Shown here: in pieces, positions 12,132 through 23,561 of the stretch
How positions within the stretch are numbered: the stretch's first letter is position 1
Layout of the letters: each line of letters opens with the position of its first letter
NCBI GenBank assembly: GCA_032719365.1
Contig: CM064866.1
Coordinates: forward strand, 11,141,781 to 11,205,780
DNA length: 64,000 nt
DNA from: Prinsepia uniflora
Taxonomy: Eukaryota; Streptophyta; Magnoliopsida; Rosales; Rosaceae
Reading direction: 5' to 3'
Notes under the pieces: model-generated
Told to the model about the DNA's origin: nothing
The model's database searches: none
The model's input: the letters and a program-made list of their open reading frames with translations, nothing else
Program-made: the position numbers and the translations under genes

Positions 12132-12166
12132 ATTTCGGGGACGAAATTCTTTTTAGGGGAGTAGAT
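12131..12166 (+). other. Stem and purine tract before the 3' LTR of A
   Basis: AATTTCG-GGGA-CGAAATT (12131-12148) is a 7-bp inverted repeat, followed by the purine tract AGGGGAGTAGAT (12155-12166), which would prime plus-strand DNA. The same stem-plus-tract arrangement precedes the 3' LTRs of C, D and F. Confidence 0.8.
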
Positions 12167-14883
12167 TGTAACAACCCGTACCTTCAAGAAGGGTATAAAT
12201 GTAATTTTGTAAAAGATTTGTATAAAAGGACGATTTTGCTCTTGTGAATAGTGCGCTAAAGTTGACTTTTTGATTTACAGGTTTGATGAGTGTTGACCAT
12301 TGACCGTGACGTAGTTTAGGACGTCACGAGTCCGTAGACAGGTGGCATGTCTGATTTGGACAATCAAAGAAAAAGTTATGACGTTCGGAAGATTAAGGGC
12401 GTTACCGTAATTTTGATTAATTAGGAGGAAATGTTGACTTTTTAGTGGACTTGTGATTTTCACGTAGACTGAGGACCGTTAGATAGGTCTCGACGTCCTG
12501 AGTACAACGACAGGCGGCACGGTGTCATCGGACGTCGGACGAAATAGTTACGGGTCTGGAAAGTTTGAGGGCAAAATGGTAATTTCTAAACCTAGGGGCA
12601 ATTTGGTCTTTTTCTCTTAAGACCAATCAGATAAGGGCAAGTGGCTGAGTGGGCTTAGATATTTATGTTGTTGTCCATAGGATAATGGACACGTGGGAGA
12701 GGCCTAGAGGTTTCTAGGAAAATTTGTGTGTGCACGGCCACAAAACGTTCAAGTTTAAACCGTGTATTTTGGGCATTTTACACAGAAAACAGAGAGTGAA
12801 GAAGTGAGAGTTTGTGATCGATTCAGTGTGTGGGTGAGAGTTTGGTGAATTGTGAGAGTGACAGAGAGAAGAGAGGAAGCTGGTGATCGGAATTTGGGGT
12901 TGAGATCGTGCTAGAAACACGGCAGTGGTGAGGCTGAGTTTTCAGAGAAAACAGAGAGGCCGTGGGACAGAGGTGGTGGTTGTGCCGTGTCTTGGTTCAA
13001 TCCAAGCTGAGGAGGAGTTAGGACGACCGCAGAGGACTCATTGGACACCGTGATACACGGCGGTGCAGACGGCGGAGGAAGAATCGCAGGTGAGACCCTA
13101 TTCCCCTATTTTTCCCCTTTGATTGTTTTCGAAAGTCGTGGACTTTGGGCTAGAGTCGAGGGTTTTGGAGGTTAGGGTGAGACTCCTGAAGGTCCCAGGA
13201 GTCGTCCGAGGTTGGTGCCGTGACAAGGGATGACTTGGGTGGCCGGAGGCCAAAACAGGGCAAACGGGTAGTTTGTTTCAGGGATGAAGACGATGGGTTT
13301 TAGGCTTCGATTTCCAAGTTTTAGGACTGGGTTTGGTTGCAGGGAACTGGACGAAGCTTCTGGGATTGGATTGGACGAAAATAGTGGGAAGAATGGAGGA
13401 GAACCGGTCACGCCGGTTCAACACAGTTGAACTGGGTAACTCGAGGTAGACGATGCACTGTAGCAGGCGCGTGAGGCCCACACGCATCCACTTTGGGCGG
13501 CGCGTGGGGGCGCGTGGGGAGGATTCTGAACAAACTTTCAACATGGTTTTTGTTCTAAATGTCATAAGGAATCCATTGGTGTAACTTTCGGGTTAATCGA
13601 ACAATGTTACGGGATAGTTTGAGGATTCGGACGGTTTAGGGTTTAAGTTTAAATTATGTATAAATTCCCGGAAATTTGGGGAAATTAGGGTTAATATATT
13701 TGACATATTTGTGACCCTATTTGGTGCCTATTGACAGGACGGGAGACGCCTGAGACGGTTGAAGAGCGCACGGAGCGCGATTGACACTTTCGGATTCGTG
13801 AGTGGACTCTTTCTTTTCTTACGAGCATGCCTAACTGTTTTTATTCATGTTTTATGATTTAAAGTATCTTTTTATGCTTTTAATGGTGATTATATGTGGT
13901 TGATATGTTTGCACATTTTTCGTGACATTTTCGGGGTTTTTGTACGTTTTTCGAGGAAAAGCTGGATTTCTGATTTTGACGTTGAGTTCCCATGTTTTCA
14001 ACCTATAATTGTTTTCTGATGGTTATAAGTGGATTATGAAATATGATTTTGGTAACCCAGGTTTGGTTTTAAAGTCGGAAAAGTGGAATTCCGTATTTGG
14101 GTTCGGAATGACGGTTTTGGATGCCGGAAAGGCATCAGACCAGTGATTTCGGATTCGGGTTTGGACATGGATTTAAAATGGTTTTCAAATGGTTTTGGAT
14201 TGGATTTGCTGGATCTGGATATTGGGTTTAAAGACCCGGATTCTGATTGACGGAGGACGGGCCGGGATTGAGTTTAAAGACTCGGATATTTACGATATTA
14301 CCCCCGTAGGCCTATTGAGTTTAAAGACTCGGGAGTTTAAAGACTCGGATTACATTTGAGGCCTGGTTGAGTTTAAAGACTCGGATAGACCCATCAAGTT
14401 TGATCGGATTTGGATATTTGGTTTTACGATACGATCTTAGCATACTTATCATACTATTTTATATTGTGGTTTTCTGATACTTGTTAGGCATGCATATTTT
14501 AAAACGGAGGGTAAAATCTTATTGTTTTTCTTCATCCTTGTTTGATTTCTAAATCGTGTTTGAAACTCTTATTTCTTTTAGTCCACTCACACTTTTGGTT
14601 TTAATTTACCCTCCAGGTCGTGGTGATAGCGCTGGGGTGAACGTTGAGGCAGGGATCGAGGCATAGAGCTTACGACGTTCTTCCGTTGCAAGATTAGCCT
14701 AGTAGGACTTTTGTGCCTGTTTTGTATAACGCTATGCTCTGTTCTACAGTTGTATTATATTTACTCCCTTGTCTGATAGTTATGCTTATGGTTATTTTGA
14801 GGTTCTTGTGGTACTTTAAGTGTGATGGTCAGACGGGAGCAGGGTTCGTCCCGGGTATCGAGGTGATATTTGGGACGGGTCCT
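12167..14883 (+). repeat. 3' LTR of element A, lacking its last bases
   Basis: Same start and blocks as the 5' LTR. At the right edge the text agrees up to GGGTCCT and then departs (AAAAAGG instead of GACA), so about four terminal bases are gone and foreign DNA follows. The GTGAGTGGACT arm is intact here (13798-13808), whereas the 5' LTR has one mismatch. Its partner arm is at 14580-14590. Confidence 0.92.
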
Positions 14884-15461
14884 AAAAAGGATCATACCTT
14901 TTTGACAGTGGTTGAGTATGGAAATCTCTCAAAAACATTCAACTTAGCCTTATCCACTTCAATGCCCCTACTAGAAAGCACATGGCCCAAGATAATGCCT
15001 TATTGGACCATGAAGTGGCATTTCCCCCAATTCAGCACAAGATTACTTTCTTAACATCTTGCAAGTACTCAGAAAAGGTTTGCTAAGAAAAGCTCAAAAT
15101 AGTGCCCAACGATCGCAAAGTCATCCATGAAGACCCCAATGATGTCCTCAACCATATCCGAGAAGATACTCGTCATACATCATTGAAAAATGGCTGGTGC
15201 ATTGCATAGACCAAAGGGCATCCTCTGGTAAGCAAAAGTACCATATGGGAAAGTGAAGGTGAGGTTAGTGGCCACAAAGGCTTCCTGTGAGGTTCCTTTC
15301 TCATCCTCTCTCCGGGATACACATTCTGTACACATGACTTGGACAATGGCGTTTACACAAGCAACACTTGGTTCAATTTCAAGTACGAAAAAAAAAGGAA
15401 CAAAAGCTCTGATCGACATGACTAAAATTAGCATCTTAAACCAAAGGTTAACTAAAACCAA
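14884..15461 (-). pseudogene. Athila/Tat-like reverse transcriptase fragment
   Basis: Read leftward from about 15300, the minus strand gives LTFTFPYGTFAYQRMPFGLC, NAPAIFQ, a TGA in place of the usual Arg, then FSDMVEDIIGVFMDDFAIVG (15135-15116 encode the FMDDF catalytic core), and further down NWGKCHFMV, stop, GIILGHVLSSRGIEVDKAKL. These motifs are of the Athila/Tat gypsy lineages, clearly different from the RT of element A. The part above 15300 is open but unrecognised. The fragment ends abruptly at the edge of A. Confidence 0.82.
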
Positions 15462-15469
15462 CTAAAGAG

Positions 15470-15971
15470 ATATGACATATTACCAAAATGTAGCTCATAA
15501 TATGTCTTGATGACACCCAAACTGATCTAAGCCATTAAGAAAAAGTCTCTTCATATTCTAGGTGTTTTAATTATGAAGTTTAATTAGCCTAAATAATTGT
15601 GAATCTTTGTAAGTTCTAGTAACAGACTCATTTACTACCTTAAATGTGAGTTTTCCTAATTAGCCTAAATAATTGTGAGTCTTTCTAAGTTCTAGTAATG
15701 GACTCATTTACTACCTTAAATGTGAGTCTTTCTAAATTTCTGCAGTTGAGTTGTTTACTATAAATAAGTTGATTTATTTGTCATGTAATCAGTTGATGAT
15801 GATGATGTAAAATTCCAGAAAAATTCAGAATTTGAAGAGTTGTTTTCTTCGTACTTTAACTCTTATCTCTTGGTGGATTCCTTGAATGGCGAGTTGTGTG
15901 TCCTTGAGTGTTTTACTTGCGGTTTCTCGGCTAGTTTTCAATAATCCAGTGTCACTTAAGCAAGTCTATTA
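15470..15971. repeat. AT-rich stretch with a 76-bp tandem duplication
   Basis: A unit starting TAATTAGCCTAAATAATTGTG occurs at 15581-15656 and again at 15657-15732 with few changes. A TATAAATAAG box follows at about 15760. The rest (15780-15960) looks like the transcribed end of a plant LTR, but I see no matching ends. No gene seen. Confidence 0.6.
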
Positions 15972-17762
15972 GTGTATATTTGGATGGGAAACTTGAAAGA
16001 GGAATTTGGACTTTTAAGGGAACTTAAAGTTTCAATGGGCTAAATTACTTGTTTGGCAATAATAGAAGAAGGAATTCATAAATTCCACAGAATTTTAAAG
16101 TGAAACTTTACCCTCCCACATTCTGTTTTGAAGCTCCGCCTACAGAGACGGAACTTAGAAACTTCAAGACGGTCAAGGAAAATACGGGGTGAGCATTGAA
16201 GTTAGAGTTTTTGTTGAAGTTATTGTGCTTGAAGTAAGTGGGGAGGAGGTCGCGGGCGAACGACGAAGGTGGCGTCGTCGTCGCGCCCAGGAAATAAAGA
16301 GAGAAATAAATAAAGAGATCTGAGAGATTTGATGAGAGTTTGAGACTTGAGAGTATTGAGAGATCTGAGGAGCAAGAAGAGAGAACGTTTGTTGTCTGTG
16401 AGTGTGAGCAAGTGAGGGGATAAAAATGTAGGAGAAAAAAGGTTGCTTTGTGGTGGTACGAGTACCAGGACTATGTCTAATTATTTTTGTTTTTGTTTTT
16501 TCCTTTCGGTTTTTGTTTTCTTTACTTTATTCAAATCATGCATTTAATAAGTTTTCAAATCGACATATTTTTATATGAGATACAAAGTTATTATGGAACC
16601 GTATTTTCGTTCGGGTGAAATAAATTTGAGCTGGGATAACTTCAATTATGCCCAAACTTCATTAGTGCTTGTGTATGACATAATTTCATACGGGGTGAGC
16701 ATCCGCTGCTATAAGTTCAAGATTGAGAGTTTTTGAAATCAATTGATTATGATTTATCAAGCATGCCAATAGAATATGATGCTATGATCAATGTCGAAGA
16801 AGGAATTATGTGTTTAATCTAGTACTGAGCCCGTCATCAACTAGCTATCAACATCCTCATTGACTATCAAGCACAACAAATCCTGGCAAATCTCTCATGC
16901 TATGATCAGCCGTTGACTATCCATTGTGCTTGTTTTTTTTTTTTTTTTGTTTAAAGATGTTTTTAAGATAAAACTTTTACAATGGGACAATTTTATTTTA
17001 GTTGTGATAAATGTGGAATTTAATGCACTATTTATTTTAGTTTCTGTTATTTTTTGAGTTGACTAGGGATTATATTTGGTTATAACAGATCATTTTTTTA
17101 AAAAAAAATTAGTGATAATTTTTAAGAGTAATGGATCATTTTTTAATTGTTAGTGATGATTTTTAAGAATAGTGGATCATTTTTTAAAATTTTTAGTGAT
17201 GATTTTTAAGAATAATGAATCATTTTTGAATTGTGAATAATGAATTGATAAGGAAACTTTTGGGAAATAATAGATAGTTTGTGAATTTCAAACATGATTT
17301 TCATGAACAATTACTAATTTTTAAATGACAATAACAAAAAAATCCATATAAAAAATCTCATCATCAAATCCTTCTACTTAACAAATTAGTCAAACAAGCC
17401 CCTTTTTGGTATTTCTTTTTTCCCTTAAAAAACTACTTTATTTGAAAGTAACGCAGTATAAAAACGTGAATAAAAATATAAAATTTTGTTTTTTTTTTTT
17501 TGAAAAACGACAGATTTTTTACAACAATTTTTTAAAAACAGACTGCACATTTTTAAAAGTTATTTTTACAAAAATTATTTTTATGTATAACTACTTATTA
17601 TGAAAATAAAATAGAAATAACCTTTCAAAAAATCATAACTAAAGCAATGTTTTTAAAAAAAAACCCAGCAATCCCAAACTAGCTCCAAATTAATCTGTAA
17701 ATCCCATCATCACTTCACTTAAAGTTCTGTGCCATTTCAAAGCTCTTCATCCAAACACACCC
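15972..17762. mobile_element. Candidate PIF/Harbinger-type DNA element
   Basis: The left end GTGTATATTTGGATG and the right end CATCCAAACACACCC are imperfect inverted repeats, and both are flanked by TTA (15969-15971 and 17763-17765). A GGGTGTGTTTGG-like terminus with a 3-bp TTA duplication is typical of PIF/Harbinger and Tourist-like elements. No transposase is visible. Inside are a GC-rich patch (16230-16290), a GAGA-rich tract (16300-16420) and three copies of a roughly 45-bp AT-rich unit (17089-17230). Confidence 0.45.
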
Positions 17763-17765
17763 TTA

Positions 17766-18673
17766 AGGAAGTAAAATAATACCAAACTACATACGGATGA
17801 TAATCCTAAATCAAATGCACAACAATAACAAAAAAAAATATTTATAGGCCACTTGCACTCAGGTACCAGCTTCCCATGGTGGCGCAGAAACATATGACAA
17901 ATTCAGTTTGTTAATCTCAGAAAACAGGAGAGCCGATGAGAAGCAACAATTTTCTTTACATTCCGATACCCAAAGGAGAGGCTGAATGCATACAGAAAAC
18001 ACCTGCATCATTTCCACAACAAATAAATAAAACCAAATTTTTTTTTGACAAGAATAAATAAGCCAGGCATAATTTGAACTAATTTCTCAAAAAACAAAAA
18101 TGGTTTCATTACAGAACCAAACATTTGAAACATCAAAGCTTGCTATCTAACGCTCGGATACAATATTAACACTGGCATCGATATCTAACTATCAGACCAA
18201 GATGATAAATCCTTGTTCAAGCCACAACCCATGAGTTTTATCTTCATTAATTATGCTTTAAACTCACCCTCCTTTCGCTTTGCTAAGCCCAGTAACGAGC
18301 CACAACCTAAATAAACAAAATCAATGCTTTCATGAAAAACAAGCAACTCGCCTCTTAACTAAACAACTTTTAATCAAAAACCACAAAAAAAAGATTTTAC
18401 CAAATGAACAAAAATCAATTTCGAAATTGTGACACAAACAAGCTGGATCACATTACAATTGGAGCACGACACAAACACACAAATCAATCAATCAATCATT
18501 ATATGTAGTAAAATACTTCAAACAAAACACAAAAAGCGAGCAATTCCGTTTTATACTGAGGACATTCTTAACCAAATTGCACCAAAACCATCCACCAAAA
18601 GTTTGGAATAACGATTTGATTTCAACAATTGGAGAAGTAACCACACCTTCTAAATGGGGTGCAAAAAAGAAAC
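17766..18673. other. AT-rich spacer, 3' side of the LYR gene
   Basis: No coding signal in either strand. The part next to 18673 would be the 3' untranslated region and terminator of the minus-strand LYR gene; I could not identify a poly(A) signal with confidence. Confidence 0.4.
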
Positions 18674-18946
18674 TCATTGGATGTATTTGGGTATTTCTCC
18701 TTTCCTGAGGAGGGAGAGAGAGTAGTGAGCAGCATCAATGAGGTCATCAATGTTGTGCAGAGACCTCTCCTCAGCAGCCAACATGAAAATTGCGCGTGTC
18801 TCTGCTTTCTTGGCCAGCCTTGCTGCCCAATTTAGAGGCAAATTTGGTGAATTGAGGCTTCTCAGTATTTGGCGATACAGAGAGAGAACTTGTCCTCTGT
18901 TTCTTGCTAACTCCTCAGCCGTTGCCCATATCACGCCCTTTCCCAT
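18674..18946 (-). CDS. LYR motif-containing protein, LYRM9-like (At3g19508-like)
   Basis: A 90-residue, single-exon frame beginning MGKGVIWATAEELARN and ending KGEIPKYIQ. The LYR tripeptide is at residues 23-25 within QVLSLYRQILRSLNSPNLPL, followed by a second amphipathic helix rich in Arg/Lys/Ala and a third helix (HNIDDLIDAAHYSLSLL), so it is a three-helix LYR protein. Length and text agree with the plant proteins annotated as LYR motif-containing protein At3g19508, related to animal LYRM9. LYR proteins are small mitochondrial matrix factors that commonly act with acyl carrier protein in assembling respiratory or iron-sulfur proteins; the exact client of this member is not known to me. The ATG is the first in frame, and TGA is at 18674-18676. 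Non-coding 5' exons further upstream are possible. Confidence 0.88.
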   Translation of the reverse strand: MGKGVIWATAEELARNRGQVLSLYRQILRSLNSPNLPLNWAARLAKKAETRAIFMLAAEERSLHNIDDLIDAAHYSLSLLRKGEIPKYIQ

Positions 18947-20084
18947 TTGTCTCTCACTTATAACTCCTCAAAGTTCAATGACGTGAAATGCTTTAATCTT
19001 TTACAGAGCTATGAGTGCCAACCCAGATTAGTAAAGCATGAGTAGGCCAGATGTCACGCCCCAGATCCTGGTTATGGAAAAAACATTCACTGCACTTGGG
19101 GCATGAATAAACTTCATAAAAAAAAAAAAAAATAGTGACATTACTCTTATTAATAAGAAGGGTCAAGCCAAAAAAATACAAAGAGAGAAAATACTTTTAT
19201 TCGTCTAATCTAATTGAAATCCCGCTCATCTATATCTTCTTGGTTCAAAACCTGAAGCAATTTCGTAAAGGTTGAGGACCAGAAGTCTACTAGCTCAAGA
19301 GATTCAACAATCACAATGGAACTATTTCAATCATACAATCTGATAACAAGAACAACGATGCATGACTGTATTGTTTCCTCTTCCCCTGTTAACCCAGTTA
19401 ACAATCAATTCCATTTTCTTGTTATTAGTCATCATGTCAGACCAGTCCCCAAATTCGAAACCTGATCTGATTCAATAATCAAGCTTAAACTGATATGGCT
19501 TCACACCCTTTCTTTGTGCAAATTTAGGCTGATATAGATCCTGGGAATATTACTTCGATTTGGGCGGATGTAGGTCGGAGTTGGGTGGGTCGGGAAGATA
19601 TGGCGGTCGACTCTTTTTTTTTTTTTTTTTTTGAAGTGTTTTTCAAAATTAAGAGAATAATTTAATGTAAAATTTAATTATCATTAATTAAAGAACACAT
19701 GGCATACAGACAGAGGAATGGTGAGCAAAAGTGCTCCCAAGATCCTGGGTGCCCTGAAAGTGGATTCGATTAATTTTATTTATATTTTTATGAATTGCGT
19801 ACTAGGTTTCTCATTAGGGACTCCAACTCATGATCATAAATGATCATAGTCTTCTCAGTCTATCTTAACATCCTACGAAGCCATAATGAATGAATGATCA
19901 TCACTTATCAATTATAACCGTATTAAGATGGAACTATCAATAAAACATTCTAGGAAAACAATACTCATCAAGAAATATTATTCAAAATTAATTCTAAAGA
20001 CATCCAATTCTTGCTCAACACACTGTTATCTAATTGAATTATGCCATTGCCAAACATATCACAATTGCATCTCTAACATAAATA
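18947..20084. other. Upstream region of the LYR gene, no further gene seen
   Basis: The sequence holds the minus-strand leader GAGTTATAAGTGAGAGACAA just before the LYR start, an A-run at 19118-19132, a GTCACGCCCCAGATCC word (19054) reminiscent of LTR starts, and a T-run at 19613-19632. No open frame of note. Confidence 0.4.
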
Positions 20085-20745
20085 TAGGTTTTTTACTGTA
20101 GATGCAAAAGGAGAACGTCAGCGTGTCTCAAAATGCACCAGGAACTGAAATTCATTCCACTTTGCTGTTGCAACGAAAATTCTAAAGTCTTACCTTTTAC
20201 GTCGACCGATAAATTCTTGACTTTAGAATTTGCAATGGAAATTCACCCCACTGGATCTCCGCCGCTCTTCAATTGGGTAAAGCCAAGAAATTCTAAAGTC
20301 TTACCTCTTACGTCGACCGAGACTGGGAAATTTGGCGCTCAATTATGAGGATGTAGCGAGTGTAAACACCTCAGGTTGATTTCCTACTTGCAGATGCAAG
20401 CTCTTCTCCTCCTAAACCCAGAAATTGCAATCAAGATTGTTCTGCCGATGGAGAAATTTCTTGGCTTAGGAGGGGGAGAGCTTGGTGGAGAATCCATGGA
20501 AATAAGTGTGGACGATTTTGGGGGGTTTGAGTTGGAAGTTTCAGAGGAAAGAAGAAGAAGATGATGAACAGTGTTTAAGGGCATTTAAGGAAAGAAACAG
20601 TAGTTTAACGGTGTCAAAGACGGAATCCGATAAATGGTGCAACGGACCTAACGTTGTATCCATTCCTGATGCAAAGTGGAACGAATTTCCGTTTCTGGTG
20701 CATTTTGAAACACGTTGGTGCATCTATAGTAAAAAGCCTAAAGTA
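20085..20745. mobile_element. Element with ~75-bp inverted ends enclosing coding-like DNA
   Basis: The minus strand of 20085-20168 and the plus strand of 20668-20745 read almost alike: GCAAAGTGGAAYGAATTTC, then CTGGTGCATTTTGA-ACACG, then GCATCTAYAGTAAAAA-CCT. They form long inverted termini of a 660-bp unit. Long termini around a short, GC-richer, coding-like core suggest a Mutator-like element with a captured gene piece, but flanking 9-bp duplications are not convincing. Inside, a word AAATTCTAAAGTCTTACC-TTACGTCGACCGA occurs twice (20177, 20289). Confidence 0.5.
20377..20584 (-). other. Coding-like segment inside the inverted-repeat unit
   Basis: The minus strand is open for 66 codons and includes the polar, proline-rich text MDSPPSSPPPKPRNFSIGRT followed by ILIAISGF and an Arg run. 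It could be the first exon of a host gene or a captured gene fragment. I do not recognise the family. The opposite strand is open as well, so coding is not established. Confidence 0.2.
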
Positions 20746-23050
20746 TATGAAAGATTAACAGGAATAGAATTAATAAGATTCCTCCCAACTCCCCTACCTT
20801 TAATGCAAAGCTATAGAGTAATCCTGATTCACTACAACACTAGTCATAGCACTTTGATACAACTCGTACATTCCTATCAAAAAATAATGCCATCACCAAT
20901 CTTAAACCAATTGTATACAATCCCAGTTATATAAGCAAAATAGGACCTGAGACTTAATAATATATATACTTTATGACGATATACCTCCACTTGTAAAACC
21001 AAGTATGTGCATTCTAATACATACAAAATTATATCATTAAATACAAAGAGTGACATATACATGTATAAACCAAGAATTTTCTATAGGTATTCTAATTAAA
21101 AACGACTCTTGAATCTTACCCATAAAGAAAAATAGAAGTATATATATATAGATATCTAAATAGAACATAGTTAAGGTCTGAAAATCAGATCCATTTATGT
21201 ACTTATTCTAAAGTTTTAAAAGCTACTTTTACTTTGATGACGAAAAGAGTAATAATTTATAGATCATAATAATTTGTGTTTCAAACCAAACGGATTGAGT
21301 AATAAATACAGCTGCATTGGGCAATCAATACATCTGTAATAGAAAACCATATCAGTCACTTGAAAGGTACAGAAAATTGATTGCATAAACAAGTCATGGA
21401 CCAAAGCCAGACGACTACACAATGAGTTTGACAGACTTGAATTTAAAGTTAAATGTCAAACCTTCTATAGTATCATGAATTTTGAATCAAAGTAGTTCCT
21501 ATTCAGTTTATGGTGGAGGGCAGTGTGAACTAAGAACCGGAATCGCAAAGGAGAAAACGCTTCAATTGAAAAGTGTTCAAAACAGGTTTTGATCAAATAG
21601 CTTTCAGTGTCCAAAACGTTTGACGTTTGTAAGTAAACAACATGTCATTTGAAAACAATAACAACAACTAGACTTTGAAAAAACAAGTCCTTCTCATTGT
21701 CCCAAGTGAGTTTCAAAGCACGAGAGCATCATGAATCAAAACAACTTATAAGGTATTGATTCAGTATCATTAGTACATGATCACTAGTTCACCTTTGGGC
21801 AGAATTGTATCATGTAAGATTTAGGTGTGAGAATATCATCACATTTGTGCTGAGGAGAATGTGCTGTCCATATTCCCACCACGGCCTTAGGTTGTGTTAG
21901 ACCAGAATGAGAATTACCTTTGGAAAATCCTACATTTTGTCATAGCAGACAACCCTCCCAAAAGGACTCCCACAGAACCGTGTAAGAACATAGCATAGAA
22001 ATCAACTTGGGTCAAAAACCAGCCAGTCCTCACATGATTGAGTCTCACTAATCAATTCTAGATCAATAAAACCAGCTTATGCAACCAATTCAACGACAGA
22101 AGCCATACTTGAAAACCAACAAAATACATGAACTGGATTAGGCTTTCAAAAGCAAAACCGTCCAAATACTCATCAAAATCATAAGGATGAGTTTCAGCCA
22201 CTGATTAATCTCTTAAGTATTCAGTCTGATCAGAAATAGGGTCTCAATTTAATAAGGAGTTGAAAAGAAACCAAAAAAAAAGAAAAAAAAAATTCCCAAA
22301 TCAATTAAATAAAAAAATTCCCAAATCAATTAAATGAAAATGTTATGTCTCATCATTCATGAAAGTGATGAGTCAAAACTCTGATCCGTACACAAGTACC
22401 CAGAGCTGTCATCAACAGGTTCTTAGTTTAGCAATAGAACTAAGACACAATCTTTGTGCATATCACGGCTTGAATAGACAGAAATATATGTTTTACACAT
22501 ACAAAACATGTAGATGTGTATAAAGTCATATCCCTGATTTAGCCATACAAAAATGAAGAATTCTAATAATATGAAATGAACGATTATTCATTAAAGAACA
22601 TCAACAATTTCAGAATAAAATTAGGAAACCCAGAATTAAGGAAATCCATTTTAGTCGAATTGCAGAAGCAAAATCGATAAATGGCAGAGTTCAAAAGAAA
22701 ATCAAACAGAAACATCAATTAGTAAGAACATGCCAATCACGCTTGAATCCACATTCAAAACAACGAAATTCGTATCAGGACATTGACTTGACTCATCATG
22801 CCTAAGTGCCTAACTGAGTACAAAAGCAGTTAGGATTCAATAATTGAAACTTAGAGACCGAAGTAAGATTTCCATATTGTTCTGGTTTTCACAAAACCAA
22901 TGCATAATTCCGTAGTCATACATTCAATATCGATTCAGCAATAATTAGGACAAAGCATGCATCCATGATCACACATAGTTGAATAGCACCATCATTAGGT
23001 AAACACGATGTGATTACAGCAAATAGAATTCAAGTACAATAATAGTGAAC
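20746..23050. other. AT-rich intergenic stretch
   Basis: No coding signal. Contains a duplicated ATTCCCAAATCAATTAAAT word (22290-22336) and AT dinucleotide runs near 20960 and 21140. It may include introns of a longer minus-strand transcript leading to the LYR gene, because a spliceable leader-like segment lies at 23100-23300, but nothing proves this. Confidence 0.35.
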
Positions 23051-23057
23051 TCGCGAA

Positions 23058-23297
23058 TTAAGTAAATCGTAGATAAAATTTTTGGTTTTTTTTTTTATAA
23101 GAAAACCAACCTGAAAATCGTTTCAAAACGAGGTTTTCAACGTCTGTGGAAAATATCCAAGCGATTGGGTTCGTGAGGTTTGGATTTTGTTTTGAGAAGG
23201 ATCCGCAATTCCTAGAAAATTTCTCGAGGCATGCGAAATTTAAAGAGCCTGGGTTTGAGATCGATTTTTTTGGGTGAGGAATTCTATTTCGACCCAA
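23058..23297 (-). other. Possible non-coding leader exon (minus strand)
   Basis: The minus strand is open for 79 codons without a recognisable domain and ends near TTTTCAG|GTTGGTTTTC, a good donor site followed by a T-rich tract. Base composition is less AT-rich than its surroundings. It could be a 5' untranslated exon of a minus-strand gene, for example the LYR gene 4 kb away, or chance. Confidence 0.2.
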
Positions 23298-23556
23298 TTA
23301 ATGAATGGTCTAATATAAATATAAAATAATTTCATTTATTAAAATAATTTCATTTATTAAAATAATATCATTTATTAATTGGCACATCAACATAATAACT
23401 AAATGTGGTCAATTTAAAGGATATAAATAACATTATTCTTTTTTTAAGATTGAAAACCTAGCATGGTGAAATCGATATTGGGAGAAAACGAACAAGCCAT
23501 CTGGGTTTTTGTTTTAATCAAATATTTTGCCATTAGACTGTTGGCATTCCCAAACA
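23298..23556. repeat. Short AT-rich tandem repeat and flank of element C
   Basis: An 18-bp unit AAAATAATTTCATTTATT occurs about three times at 23323-23377. The rest is ordinary AT-rich DNA up to the target duplication of element C. Confidence 0.5.
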
Positions 23557-23561
23557 TTTAA
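23557..23561. other. Target duplication TTTAA, left of element C
   Basis: TTTAA directly precedes TGTAACGACC and recurs right after the 3' LTR at 42547-42551, giving the 5-bp duplication expected for a gypsy insertion. Confidence 0.92.

Larger units (their letters stand above)
5018..14883 (+). mobile_element. Element A: Ty3/gypsy chromovirus-type retrotransposon, inactive
   Basis: It consists of a 5' LTR (5018-7753), primer binding site (7756), gag-pol (7851-12131), purine tract (12155-12166) and a 3' LTR (12167-14883) lacking its last bases. Domain order is gag, zinc knuckle, protease, reverse transcriptase, RNase H, integrase, which is the Ty3/gypsy order. The C-terminal tail (LVKVLWRNHQVEEATWEPE) is chromodomain-like and the whole resembles the plant Tekay/Del clade. 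Several stops, two small frameshifts and a deletion make it non-functional. The bases before it, GTGGC, cannot be tested as a target duplication because the 3' junction is damaged. It is the only element in the window with coding capacity, so relatives of it are the likely protein source for the non-coding elements C, D and F. Confidence 0.93.

Noticed and set aside
23058..23297. A 79-residue protein-coding gene on the minus strand
   Set aside because: No recognisable domain and ends in a poly-T/poly-A run; kept only as a possible non-coding exon.
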